64,000 bases of DNA from DASTCZ01 sp035308165 (GCA_035308165.1 DATGHC010000068.1:120009-184008); one strand, 5' to 3'; positions 28,927 through 37,274 are shown, counted from the first letter of the stretch. Notes: generated from the letters alone by a model not told the origin. Numbers and translations are program-made.

Positions 28927-29067
28927 TTAGCTACTCGGCCACGGCGGAATAATTCCGCCACCGTTAGCCGTCTGTACCTGAGAGTGCTGTACTGACAGGT
29001 TGGAAACAACGATTGCGCCTGTCAGGCCTAGCACGGTGAGGACAGCTATTGCTAACCACTTCTTCAT
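28927..29067 (-). CDS. 46-residue hydrophobic leader-like peptide
   Basis: ATG29067 is preceded by a strong Shine-Dalgarno (GGAGGGG). The peptide starts MKKWLAIAVLTVLGLTGAIV, a typical signal or membrane-anchor segment, and ends with a short Gly/Pro-rich tail, NGGGIIPPWPSS. A TATAAT box lies 30 bp upstream of the start. The gene leads the two membrane-protein genes downstream. It may be an exported signal peptide or a small membrane subunit. The codons for the GGIIPP tail contain a 17-bp palindrome (ggcggaataattccgcc, 28943-28959 region). Confidence 0.7.
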   Translation of the reverse strand: MKKWLAIAVLTVLGLTGAIVVSNLSVQHSQVQTANGGGIIPPWPSS

Positions 29068-29096
29068 AACCCCTCCGTGATGCGAACAACGGGGGG

Positions 29097-29102
29097 ATTA
29101 TA
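29097..29102 (-). promoter_or_regulatory. Minus-strand -10 box for the peptide operon
   Basis: A perfect TATAAT on the minus strand 30 bp upstream of the peptide ATG. The -35 region is poor (TACCGT at 17 bp spacing). Confidence 0.5.
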
Positions 29103-29393
29103 CGCCCACCTGTGCCACTACGGTACATTGACGGCTTTTTTTGTCATTTGTGTCTAATCAGTACACACCACCAGCGTTTGGCCCATCGGCAGAATTACCT
29201 CTACCGCTAGGGTCAGCACTTGAAATCTTTCCAGAAGCAGAGTACCGGTCAGGTCAGAATAGGGTCAATGGGCCTAAAGTACTACGTTGAGATGAGTTTA
29301 TCAGTCAAAATAAGGGTAGGGCTGGACCACGCGCGTTGCCCATAGAACCAATCCACGATTAAGTCCGCCCCATCTACTACAACCCTTGATCGC
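29103..29393. other. Non-coding stretch between peptide operon and tRNA promoter
   Basis: No supported gene. It holds the upstream region of the peptide operon and otherwise nothing recognised. Confidence 0.5.
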
Positions 29394-29422
29394 TTGACAC
29401 CCCTATTCAGCGTTCTTACTAT
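29394..29422 (+). promoter_or_regulatory. Sigma-70 promoter of the tRNA-Met gene
   Basis: Perfect -35 TTGACA (29394-29399), 17-bp spacer, and -10 TACTAT (29417-29422). The start of transcription would fall about 10 bp before the mature tRNA 5' end. Confidence 0.75.
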
Positions 29423-29438
29423 GGAAATCCCTTCAACG

Positions 29439-29513
29439 GCCGGCGTAGCTCAGGGGTAGAGCGAGGGTCTCATAATCCCTAGGTCGTGAGTTCGAGTCTC
29501 ACCGCCGGCACCA
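29439..29513 (+). tRNA. tRNA-Met (CAT), island integration site
   Basis: 75 nt with CCA encoded. All arms fold by eye: acceptor 7 bp (GCCGGCG/CGCCGGC), D-stem GCTC/GAGC, anticodon stem 29464-29468/29476-29480, loop CTCATAA with anticodon CAT at 29471-29473, and T-arm GTGAG/CTCAC. The last anticodon-stem pair is T-T, the only mismatch. Elongator Met is most likely; tRNA-Ile2 (lysidine-modified CAT) cannot be excluded by eye. Bases from 29468 to the CCA are supplied by the att repeat of the island. Confidence 0.9.
29468..29513 (+). repeat. attL core (46-bp direct repeat, tRNA 3' half)
   Basis: Identical over 46 bp to 61445-61490. It begins at the anticodon loop boundary and ends with CCA, the standard target for tyrosine integrases. 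Confidence 0.92.
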
Positions 29514-29583
29514 CACTTACTTACTTGGTTTCAAGAAGTTCCGGTGACTCGCATTTCGAAGCGAACTGCGTCAAAAGGGCCAG

Positions 29584-29602
29584 TGTAGTAAAATCGTAGT
29601 AG
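29584..29602 (+). repeat. Left arm-type site candidate
   Basis: TGTAGTAAAATCGTAGTAG, matching 18 of 19 bases at 61309-61327 in the same orientation, 71 bp inside the left att core. Confidence 0.55.
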
Positions 29603-29759
29603 TTTCAGGCCGGTCAACGCTCAATCTTCTGGGACCCATGTAGTGCATCCGGTCTGCATTTTCTGAGGCCACCGCTGTGAAGTTTCGACCTGGTGAAGAA
29701 GGGGCGCCCGTAAGAAAACTCAGCGATCTGTCCTGGTTGGTTAGCGACAAATCCACCGC

Positions 29760-31676
29760 TTATTTCGCACCGAGAGTAGCATTCACACGCTTGAACAGAC
29801 GCTCAAACCGATCCAGGGTATTCGGACTAAGGGATGCCAGAAATGTATCGCGCTGACGGAGCAAGACGTCCGCTGGACGACCGTGGTCAAATCTTTCCTG
29901 CTTAATGTGCCTTGCAATTCGGGACACAATCGGGTCAGTGCCCACCAAATCTGTTTCCGTAAGCGTAGAGCCAAACGCTCGGTTGAAGAGACTGAGGTAT
30001 TCTGTAGGCTCAAATAAATCTTCCAAATCCGCGAGTTTTACCCCGATGATCTCTCCTATACCGATGATGCGATTCTTCGCGAGGATACCCTGTTCGACAA
30101 GCTTGCTGAGGCGCTGATTGCCTTCCTTCCTGGAATCAAGAAGAACGGTTACCTCAAGGTGATGCCCGAGAAGCGCCACGAATGAAGGAATGAGATCAGC
30201 ACCACCTACTGGAACCAATGACCATTTATCATCTAGCCCTTCGCGCCCATGTTCTTTCAAAAATGAAGACACGAGAAGAAGATACGTATAGTCAGACGTG
30301 CCCTCCAGCACTAGGTTGTGTGGAGCAACGAAAAGGTGCTGTGCCAGATCATACCCTAAGGCGGCTTGAAGCGGGAACAGCGTGTCCTTATCTGTCGAGA
30401 GTACATCAGCTGTTACCTGAGACCCTATGTCACGTCCCTTATCTTCGACCAGACGGGCACGCTCTAGGTGATCTGGCTCAACCATAAACGGGGAATGGGT
30501 ACTGTAGATCACTTGGCAGCGGTGTGAAAGCCGATCTTCAATGAATCGCAGGAAATCTTTCTGGGCGCGCGCATGCAAGCCGAGACCCGGCTCATCCAAT
30601 AGAATTATTATCGGTTTCGTGCTGTGCTCAAACTCCGAAAAGGCTGCCAGGAAAGAAAAGAACCAACGGAAACCTGTTGACCTCTGGTCAAATGGCAAAG
30701 AGAGGAGATGCCTGTCATCCCAGAGCCTAATTTTCAATTCATCCAAAACGGATTGCTGACCCTGCGGCGTTTGTTCTGTTTTCTGGGTAATGTCTATCAT
30801 GACGCGAAGTTCAGGATTCGTGCTCCAATACTTGAGCACGTCATGCGTGATCGAATTTGCTACATTTTCAAGTTCGCGCTTTCTGACTTCGTACTCAGGA
30901 TTTAATAGGTACTCCGATTCAGCCCCCGCAAGTTCCAAGAGTGACCGGGCAGTCGCCTCGTCTTCTGTTAGGTCTTCTCTCTTCTTGCCCAGTAATTCTC
31001 TGATCTTGATCGTTCCAGGAAGAGAACTGTACTCGTCGAAGTAAAAGAACCTTGGTGCGAGCTGGTCAATACCTTCCAAAAGCGCCTTGCGCAGATCAGC
31101 GGCTTTCCCAAGTAGTTTGGCTTTGGCAGTTGCGACTGCTTCGCTTGCTGCCTTCGAGTGCTCGCCGCCCTCTTTGGAGAGGTTTTGGACGAGTTGGTCG
31201 ACGCCTGCAAACGTCGTGGCGCTCGCGCCTGAGTCCACGAAGTCAGCCGGAAGCTTTACGTCCCTCAGAATATGACGGACGGCACCGCGTTCATCTGCTT
31301 GAAAGTCAAACCATTGCTTGCCGCTGTACTCTCGTTCGACAGTCACTTGCTTCGAAGTTAGAGTTCCCTGACCGAATCGAGATTCCAGAATTGAAAGGTC
31401 AGACGCTTCCAATTCAAAGATCGCACGTACAGGGCGTGAGTGCTCCAAGTCCTTTCCCTCTCGGCGGTGCTGCTTTTCCAACCATGCTGGGTACTGCTGA
31501 AGGATAGAGAATTTTGCACTGGCATGGGCCGGATTCAGTCGATACATTCCCTGAAGAAACGCAGTCTTCCCAGATTCATTTTTTCCTACGATGCAGGTCA
31601 CTGTCGGCTCGATGTGAACAGGTGAGGAGTCCAGTATGTTTCTGAAATTGTTAATCTGCGCTTTGATGAGTCTCAT
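29760..31676 (-). CDS. OLD-like AAA ATPase with TOPRIM nuclease domain
   Basis: 638 residues from ATG31676 (good GGAG upstream); an ATG at 31703 has no better site. The N-terminal ABC/SMC-type ATPase has Walker A GKNESGKT at 31-38, and later the Walker B/signature region IIILLDEPGLGLHARAQKDF and the H-loop YSTHSPFMVE. The C-terminal TOPRIM has VLEGTSDYTYLLLVSS (Glu), then TVLLDSRKEG (Asp). This is the architecture of OLD-family nucleases and GajA. No UvrD-like GajB partner is adjacent, so it is better called a solitary OLD-type anti-phage or DNA-end nuclease. It is transcribed divergently from the ATPase-PIN pair. Confidence 0.85.
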   Translation of the reverse strand: MRLIKAQINNFRNILDSSPVHIEPTVTCIVGKNESGKTAFLQGMYRLNPAHASAKFSILQQYPAWLEKQHRREGKDLEHSRPVRAIFELEASDLSILESRFGQGTLTSKQVTVEREYSGKQWFDFQADERGAVRHILRDVKLPADFVDSGASATTFAGVDQLVQNLSKEGGEHSKAASEAVATAKAKLLGKAADLRKALLEGIDQLAPRFFYFDEYSSLPGTIKIRELLGKKREDLTEDEATARSLLELAGAESEYLLNPEYEVRKRELENVANSITHDVLKYWSTNPELRVMIDITQKTEQTPQGQQSVLDELKIRLWDDRHLLSLPFDQRSTGFRWFFSFLAAFSEFEHSTKPIIILLDEPGLGLHARAQKDFLRFIEDRLSHRCQVIYSTHSPFMVEPDHLERARLVEDKGRDIGSQVTADVLSTDKDTLFPLQAALGYDLAQHLFVAPHNLVLEGTSDYTYLLLVSSFLKEHGREGLDDKWSLVPVGGADLIPSFVALLGHHLEVTVLLDSRKEGNQRLSKLVEQGILAKNRIIGIGEIIGVKLADLEDLFEPTEYLSLFNRAFGSTLTETDLVGTDPIVSRIARHIKQERFDHGRPADVLLRQRDTFLASLSPNTLDRFERLFKRVNATLGAK

Positions 31677-31904
31677 GACTTCTCCATTTTCACTTTTTCG
31701 CAAATGTGGCAGAGAGACGCGAATTACTGTTGACCGAAACTAAGGAGCTGACCTACGGGGTAAAGTCACTCGTTCATAATCTCGGGTGAATAGAAGTCTC
31801 CTGCTTTCTGGACTCGCAGTCAAGCAGGAGTGTAATTACTGGAAATTCACTGTTTGCTTCTGTCTCCGGCAAAGAGATCGAGTAGCTCCTCTACGCCCCC
31901 CGGT
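31677..31904. other. Divergent intergenic region
   Basis: Between the OLD-like gene and the integrase remnant; no supported gene. It probably holds the OLD promoter. Confidence 0.4.
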
Positions 31905-31970
31905 TTAGTTCACCCAGGTTGTGGGAGTGTTTTCAGTGGAAATCTTTGCAGTGCTGAATGCCTCTCCTAA
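31905..31970 (-). pseudogene. Vestigial 3' end of a second tyrosine integrase
   Basis: Read on the minus strand, this encodes an EAF...AKIS...ENTPTTWVN-stop tail. The intact integrase at 33971-35083 ends EAF...SKIS...ENTATTATTWVN-stop. The nucleotide match extends over about 60 bp with a few changes and one 9-bp gap. The similarity stops abruptly at the EAF codons. It lies 2.06 kb before the intact copy in the same orientation. Confidence 0.75.
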
Positions 31971-32080
31971 CATCACGTCTCCATAAAACCCCATGCAAAT
32001 TGTTCTTCTCTTTACAGTCTTCTCCTTATTCTGTCACTCTAGCTCCTTCCATAGCGTCCGCAACTGATGAGGAGTCCTCG

Positions 32081-33442
32081 ATGTTAACGCAGTTGAGCAT
32101 TGGCAATTTCAAGTCTTGGAAGAGAATTGACAAGATGCGTCTGGCGCCCATTACTGGGTTGTTCGGACCGAATAGTTCAGGGAAGACCAGCATCCTTCAA
32201 TTGTTGCTGATGTTGAAACAAACGATCGAGTCTTCCGACCGGGCGCAGGTACTTGAATTCGGTGACGAAAAAAACCTAACGAATCTTGGGAGTTTCCGCG
32301 ATGTTGTCTATGAACATGAAAAGCCCGGGACGATAGACTTTTCTCTTAATTGGAACCTCCCCGAAGGACTTACTGTTAAGGACCCAGAGAGCAAGACCGA
32401 CACACTGTTCGAGGCAAGTCAACTTGGGTTTCAGTGTACGCTTGGAGAGAACGGAGCAGATCGTTTGGCTGTGTCTAACCTTGAGTACGACGTGAGCAGT
32501 AATCGCATTGTCCTGAAAAGGAAAGGGCAAAGCGGCGCAAAATATGAGCTAACAAACGAAAGCGATGGAGGAATTCACTTCACTCGGACGCAAGGTCGTG
32601 TATGGGATCTTCCGGCTCCTGTGAAGTTCTATGGCTTCCCGGATCAAGTGTATGCATACTATCAGAACGCAGGCTTCCTTTCGGATCTTCAACTAGCCTT
32701 TGAGAATCTATTTAAACGCCTCTACTACCTTGGGCCACTCCGCGAGTTCCCTGCTCGACATTATGGGTGGAAGGGTTCCGAACCAGCAGACATGGGTCGT
32801 CGCGGCGAGCGTGTTGTGGATGCGTTGCTAGCATCACGACAGAACGGGCGTTACATTTCACCGGGATTTAAGCGCAAGAAGCGGAGTCTTGAGGAGCGAG
32901 TTGCCCAGTGGCTCAAAGAGTTGGGATTGATTCACAATTTCAGCGTGGAGCGAATTGCAGAAGGAAACAACATTTACCAAGTGCGGGTGCAGAAGACATC
33001 CACTTCTGCGAAAGTGCTAATTACTGACGTCGGATTCGGAGTATCACAAATATTGCCAGTGTTGGTTCTGTGCTATTACGTGCCTGAGGGGTCGGTTATC
33101 CTTCTAGAGCAGCCTGAAATTCATTTACATCCCTCCGTTCAATCTGGTCTTGCGGATGTATTCATCGATGCCGTAAAGAACCGCAATGTTCAGATTGTGG
33201 TTGAAAGCCACAGCGAACACCTCTTACGCCGATTACAACGACGCGTTGCTGAAAAGGCGATGACTCCCGAAGATACTTCCTTATATTTCTGCGAAATAAT
33301 TGAGGCCGATTCGAGATTGACTGAACTCAACGTGGACATGTTCGGAAATATAAAGAATTGGCCTAAAGACTTCTTTGGTGATGAGTTTGGTGAGATGGCT
33401 GCGATGACGAAGGCTGCGATGCTGCAGAAGCAGGCTCAATAA
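32081..33442 (+). CDS. SMC-like ATPase (DUF3696 type), partner of PIN-like nuclease
   Basis: 453 residues from ATG32081, which has GAGGAG 7 nt upstream; the longer in-frame start at 31958 has an implausible leader. Walker A is GPNSSGKT at 29-36; the C-terminal half has VILLEQPEIHLHPSVQ (Walker B/signature region) and VVESHSEHLLRRL (H-loop). The end, NIKNWPKDFFGDEFGE, matches the DUF3696-like tail of AAA_15/AAA_21 ATPases. The stop is 2 bp from the PIN-like gene start. Paired ATPase-nuclease genes of this type are typical of anti-phage systems such as Septu and PARIS, but this effector differs. Confidence 0.82.
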   Translation: MLTQLSIGNFKSWKRIDKMRLAPITGLFGPNSSGKTSILQLLLMLKQTIESSDRAQVLEFGDEKNLTNLGSFRDVVYEHEKPGTIDFSLNWNLPEGLTVKDPESKTDTLFEASQLGFQCTLGENGADRLAVSNLEYDVSSNRIVLKRKGQSGAKYELTNESDGGIHFTRTQGRVWDLPAPVKFYGFPDQVYAYYQNAGFLSDLQLAFENLFKRLYYLGPLREFPARHYGWKGSEPADMGRRGERVVDALLASRQNGRYISPGFKRKKRSLEERVAQWLKELGLIHNFSVERIAEGNNIYQVRVQKTSTSAKVLITDVGFGVSQILPVLVLCYYVPEGSVILLEQPEIHLHPSVQSGLADVFIDAVKNRNVQIVVESHSEHLLRRLQRRVAEKAMTPEDTSLYFCEIIEADSRLTELNVDMFGNIKNWPKDFFGDEFGEMAAMTKAAMLQKQAQ

Positions 33443-33444
33443 GC

Positions 33445-33939
33445 GTGCCCGCTTTTGTCGTCGACACGAACGTTCCAGTTACTGCGAATGACCGCGGTAA
33501 TAACCATGCGGATCCAGCCTGCGTAATTGCATGCATCGATTCGCTAACAGCCATTTATTCTCACGGGATGATAGTGCTCGACGAGGATATGCGGATCTTG
33601 AATGAATACAGACGCAATTTGAGCATGAATGGGGAGCCGGGAGCAGGCGATGCTTTTATGAAGTGGGTTTGGAGTGTGCAGGCAGATGAGAGGAAATGTG
33701 AGCGAGTTGTACTTACACAACGTAGCGGAGATAACGAGAATGATTTCGAGGAATTTCCGGACGATCCTGACCTTGCTGGTTTTGATTGGTCGGATCGGAA
33801 GTTCGTTGCGGTAGTGCGAGCAAGTCTTCACAGGCCTGTTGTGGTGAATGCCTTAGATTCGGATTGGGTACACAGCCGAGACGCCCTTGAACGAAACGGC
33901 GTGACCGTTCGCGAGCTTTGTCCTCAGCACATACTTTGA
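33445..33939 (+). CDS. PIN-like nuclease coupled to the ATPase
   Basis: 164 residues, GTG start at 33445. The PIN layout is visible: FVVDTNV (Asp7), IVLDEDMRILNEY (Asp46/Glu47), FDWSDRKFVAVV (Asp117), and VVNALDSDW (Asp138/Asp140). These acids would bind the metal of an RNA- or DNA-cutting site. The gene sits 2 bp after the ATPase stop, implying a joint complex or toxin-like effector restrained by the ATPase. PIN assignment is by motif and order only. Confidence 0.68.
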   Translation: MPAFVVDTNVPVTANDRGNNHADPACVIACIDSLTAIYSHGMIVLDEDMRILNEYRRNLSMNGEPGAGDAFMKWVWSVQADERKCERVVLTQRSGDNENDFEEFPDDPDLAGFDWSDRKFVAVVRASLHRPVVVNALDSDWVHSRDALERNGVTVRELCPQHIL

Positions 33940-33970
33940 GAGTGATCGAAATGTGTCCGATTTGAAGGAC

Positions 33971-35083
33971 CTAATTCACCCAAGTGGTTGCAGTTGTTGC
34001 GGTATTTTCTGCGGAAATCTTTGAAGCGATGAATGCCTCTAGCTTTGCAGCCGCATCCCGTTTGAAATCGTCGTCCGCCTTGGCATAGGTATGAACTAGG
34101 CCACTCCCGGCATGGCCCATAAGCAGTTCTATAAGGACTGGTGATATACCTATTTGGTAAAGTCGCGTGCAATACGTGCAGCGCATGTCATACAAACGGC
34201 GCTTTTCGACCTTGGCGTCCTTCAGCGCCCGCTTCCATGTCTTTGGAACATGCTGCAAGTGTCTTGCTGGGTTCTTCGGATAGAAGAAAATATATTCAGA
34301 ACTCTTCGCCCGAATCAGTTGCTTCCAGCGGAGCAATTCCGCCTTCAGACGCGTTGTCATTGGGACGGTTCTTAGTCCGGCAGGGGTCTTTGATGCGGTT
34401 ACGGTGATCATGCCGCGCTCGAAGTCAACTTCACTCCATTTCAAGGGCAACGCTTCTGCACTCGGCCTAAGCCCTGTATCCAGCAGCAATAGGAGCAACG
34501 GACGCAGATAACCCGTGGCGACCGCCAGCAGCCTTTGCTCCTCTTCAACCGTGAATGGCCTTGCCTGTAACCTTTCTTTTCGCTCGTTTAAGAAATGCTC
34601 TCTATCGGCGAGAGGATTCACAGCGATGAAGTGCTCCTTTATGGCTTGTCTTAACACCAATCTAAGCAGTGATAAATCTCTGTTGACTCCTGCCGGTCCT
34701 GTCCCTCCTCGGATTCGCGCTGCTTTATAGTCCTCGATTCTCGCGGCACCGACGTCGGGTAGCCGAGTGGTGCTGAAGAAGCGTTCAAGAAATCTCTTCG
34801 AACCTTTGTAACGCTTCATCGTATTCGGATGAAGGTCGGTGCGCGAATCGAGATAAGTTGAAAGGTAGTCTTTCAGAGTTGGTGCGTGCGATTTCAATAG
34901 TGGGAATCGACCTTCGATGCTTTGAGCCCGCCTCACGGCAAGAATTTTCTTGGCCAACCGCTTATCCACCGTTCCAGTGGACTCGCAAATTTGTTTTCCG
35001 TTCACTACGAAGTTCATCCACCAAGTATCCGACTTGACGGTCTTGCCTCCTTTTAACTTCCAGCTACGACGGTATAATCCCAT
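33971..35083 (-). CDS. Tyrosine recombinase (island integrase)
   Basis: 370 residues. An arm-binding N-terminus and a SAM-like core domain (about 65-160) lead to the catalytic domain with Arg206 (TGLRPSAE), Lys232, Arg301, His324 (LMGHAG) and Tyr333 (HTYAK). The usual His of H-x-x-R is Tyr298 (YDMR); this is a tolerated change. All else is intact. It should catalyse integration at the tRNA-Met 3' half. It lies 4.5 kb from attL rather than adjacent, with cargo in between, and its 3' end is partly duplicated at 31905-31970. Confidence 0.92.
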   Translation of the reverse strand: MGLYRRSWKLKGGKTVKSDTWWMNFVVNGKQICESTGTVDKRLAKKILAVRRAQSIEGRFPLLKSHAPTLKDYLSTYLDSRTDLHPNTMKRYKGSKRFLERFFSTTRLPDVGAARIEDYKAARIRGGTGPAGVNRDLSLLRLVLRQAIKEHFIAVNPLADREHFLNERKERLQARPFTVEEEQRLLAVATGYLRPLLLLLLDTGLRPSAEALPLKWSEVDFERGMITVTASKTPAGLRTVPMTTRLKAELLRWKQLIRAKSSEYIFFYPKNPARHLQHVPKTWKRALKDAKVEKRRLYDMRCTYCTRLYQIGISPVLIELLMGHAGSGLVHTYAKADDDFKRDAAAKLEAFIASKISAENTATTATTWVN

Positions 35084-35207
35084 CCTCCAGCCCCTTCCGT
35101 TCGCATGAAATCACAGGTTAGAAATACACCTGCAAAATCGAGGTCCGATTACCGCCAAAAACACTTAAATTGCTTGTCCCGATTCGACCTTAGCCAATTA
35201 CACATTT

Positions 35208-35813
35208 CTAATGCCCTCGTTTGCAGAGGTGGAAGGCGGTCCACACGCTCACGCCGTACTGCTTTGCGAGAAGGCTAAAGCTGGTTCGCGCCCGACTTCT
35301 GTCTCGCCTAAGCTGTCGAATCTCCGCAACGCTGAGTTCTCGCAGCGGCGGCCTGCCCAGTCGTTTGCCTTTCGCTTTTGCGTTTCGGAGACCTGCTCGG
35401 ACGCGCTCGGCGATCAGGCTGCGCTCTAGCTCCGCGACAGCACCCAGCACGGTGAAAACCATCTTCCCGGCGGGCGTTGATGAGTCAAGCTGCTCGGACA
35501 GACTTACAAATTCGATCCCGAGCGACTGAAAAGTCTCCAGGGCCTTCAACAGGTGGCTGACGCTGCGAGCGAACCGATCAAATCGCCAGACAACAACCGC
35601 ATTAATACGGCGGTGGTGCGAGTCTGCCATTAGGCGATCGAGCTCCGGGCGCTTCTCTTTCGCTCCCGAGATCCCGGCGTCAACATATTCATCGTGTATT
35701 TTCCAGCCACGGCGCTTGCAGTAGTCGCGCAATTCTCGAATTTGCATTGCTGGGTCCTGACCGTTGTTTGTAGACACCCGTGCATAAATCGCGGCTCTTG
35801 TTTGTCCCTTCAT
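35208..35813 (-). CDS. Serine recombinase, resolvase/invertase family
   Basis: 201 residues with catalytic Ser14 (YARVSTNNGQ) and the family tracts VVVWRFDRFARSV, SLSEQLDSSTPAGKMVFTV and AELERSLIAERVRAGL, and a C-terminal helix-turn-helix. The strong Shine-Dalgarno AAAGGAGA precedes ATG35813. Its role in the element may be dimer resolution after replication or inversion of a segment. It belongs to the minus-strand mobility block. Confidence 0.9.
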   Translation of the reverse strand: MKGQTRAAIYARVSTNNGQDPAMQIRELRDYCKRRGWKIHDEYVDAGISGAKEKRPELDRLMADSHHRRINAVVVWRFDRFARSVSHLLKALETFQSLGIEFVSLSEQLDSSTPAGKMVFTVLGAVAELERSLIAERVRAGLRNAKAKGKRLGRPPLRELSVAEIRQLRRDRSRARTSFSLLAKQYGVSVWTAFHLCKRGH

Positions 35814-35884
35814 CGTGCGGTCTCCTTTTATCCAAATACGTCTAGATAAAAATGAGAGCCGCCTGCGGAATGCAATCTATTTGT

Positions 35885-36178
35885 TCAACGTTTGCGGTGC
35901 TCCACAAGCGGAGCTCGAGCCTTCGGCTTGGATTTCCGTTGGGTCTGTCGATGGCCACGGGCCGTCTTTCGTCGGGGGCCTTCAGTCCCCTTTACATACT
36001 CGTCCGGACGGATATAGGCATTGGCAGTCACGATCACGGGCTTCTTGTTGACTCTCAGTGATGTCCGTCTGGGTCCGCAGTGCGCAACTACGAGTGTTTT
36101 GCCCGTCTTTGATCTCCTCGCTGGGACTATCAACGGCAATTCCAGGATCAGCATTCCTTTTCGTATTCTGCATTTCAT
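35885..36178 (-). CDS. Small basic protein coupled to the AlpA-like gene
   Basis: 97 residues from ATG36178, which overlaps the stop of the upstream HTH gene (ATGA). The N-terminal half has beta-like hydrophobic strands (MLILELPLIVPA); the C-terminal 40 residues are very rich in Lys/Arg. It may bind nucleic acid. No family recognised. The overlapping start is the main support for it being real. Confidence 0.5.
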   Translation of the reverse strand: MKCRIRKGMLILELPLIVPARRSKTGKTLVVAHCGPRRTSLRVNKKPVIVTANAYIRPDEYVKGTEGPRRKTARGHRQTQRKSKPKARAPLVEHRKR

Positions 36179-36405
36179 TTCCTCATCCTCCAGTCTAGTG
36201 TTTCGATCGAAGCAGGTTCGTTCAATTCCGAAAGCCACTCTCGAATTGCAGGAAGAAAAAATCTGAGGCATCGTTGCGACAGCTTCACGCGCGGAACCCG
36301 GCGCTCGCTCACCCAGTGATAGAGTGTTCCCACAGCTATTCCGGTCAGGGCCGACAGCTCGTGAATGTCGATCAAGAGTTTTTCTTTTGGTTCGGTCACA
36401 GGCAT
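36175..36405 (-). CDS. AlpA-like helix-turn-helix protein, probable excisionase
   Basis: 76 residues with an HTH_17/MerR-like fold: IHELSALTGIAVGTLYHWVSERRVPRVKLSQRCLRF (in parts) and a helix REWLSELNE. AlpA/HTH_17 proteins of this size in islands act as recombination directionality factors or regulators of the integrase. It overlaps both neighbours: the replication initiator upstream by 10 bp and the 97-aa gene downstream. Confidence 0.82.
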   Translation of the reverse strand: MPVTEPKEKLLIDIHELSALTGIAVGTLYHWVSERRVPRVKLSQRCLRFFLPAIREWLSELNEPASIETLDWRMRK

Positions 36406-37274
36406 GTCCCCCTAGGATGTTGCAACCTGAACGGACTCTTCGGCCATTGAGTCGCCCACAAGTTCAACGCGTGCGTCACCACGCCGTTGAGCGCAAGAGG
36501 TTCAAGAAATCGGTGCGTGTTGGTGAAGCGAAGTTCACCTCTAAGAAAGCGCAGGGTTGCGTGAAGGTCGTGTTTTTCCCATGAAAGATTACGCAGTGCG
36601 AGCGGTGCGTTCGGAACCGTCCGGCGTATGCGGCGGATTACAGCATCCCAATCGAGTTTGCAAAAAAAGATATGACGGCGAGCTATGAGGCCAGGTATTC
36701 GTTGAAAGTCAAAACAGTCCTGAATTTCATTACGCCGAAGCCACGCTGCGTGAAGCTCCAGCTCGATTCGGAAAACTTGCGTCCGCACTCTCAGGTAGCA
36801 GCGAACGAATTTGCTGGAGCGGCGCGTCCCAAACCAAACAATGCCAGGTTTGCGAGCGGCCCATCGACTTTTGCCGAAGAGCAGGTGCAGCATAACGAAT
36901 GCCGTGTTAATCCCGGCCTGCTTGGGGAAATCAAAAGCTAGTTCGAGTAACGAAACGCGGCTTTTTCCCAGCAGTTCTGTTGCGCCCAGAACATCGGATG
37001 GTGATAAGCCACGTTGCTCCCCGGCTCGAAGGATTAGTTTGATTTTTGGAATCCAGGGCACGCGCCGCTGGTCGTAAATCAGCGTTGTTGCGCCGGTGTT
37101 TGTGTCTTGCGTCTCCAGAACGCGGCCATACGCACTGGAGCTGGAGCGCAGGAAATGCGAACGCAAAACTCGATGGCCAGGTTGGTGTAAGAAGGCTTTT
37201 CGGTCATAGGCGTCTGCGCAGATGCCCAACCGGTCGAGACTTACTACGGGTCCCGATTGAATCCAGGTTCGCAT
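36396..37274 (-). CDS. Rep_trans-like replication initiation factor
   Basis: 292 residues. The middle part reads SLLELAFDFPKQ, then WFGTRRSSKFVRCYLR, then VFRIELELHAAW. This matches the order seen in the Rep_trans (replication initiation factor) family, which includes rolling-circle Rep and the NicK/MobT relaxases of small integrative elements. The family would nick an origin and start rolling-circle replication of the excised circle. A catalytic tyrosine was not assigned. It is in one run with the AlpA-like gene. Confidence 0.62.
   Translation of the reverse strand: MRTWIQSGPVVSLDRLGICADAYDRKAFLHQPGHRVLRSHFLRSSSSAYGRVLETQDTNTGATTLIYDQRRVPWIPKIKLILRAGEQRGLSPSDVLGATELLGKSRVSLLELAFDFPKQAGINTAFVMLHLLFGKSRWAARKPGIVWFGTRRSSKFVRCYLRVRTQVFRIELELHAAWLRRNEIQDCFDFQRIPGLIARRHIFFCKLDWDAVIRRIRRTVPNAPLALRNLSWEKHDLHATLRFLRGELRFTNTHRFLEPLALNGVVTHALNLWATQWPKSPFRLQHPRGTCL

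Noticed and set aside
29760..31676. Gabija system
   Set aside because: The ATPase-TOPRIM protein resembles GajA but no UvrD-like helicase (GajB) lies next to it.
32081..33939. Septu or PARIS system
   Set aside because: The partner lacks HNH or DUF4435 features; its acidic pattern is PIN-like.
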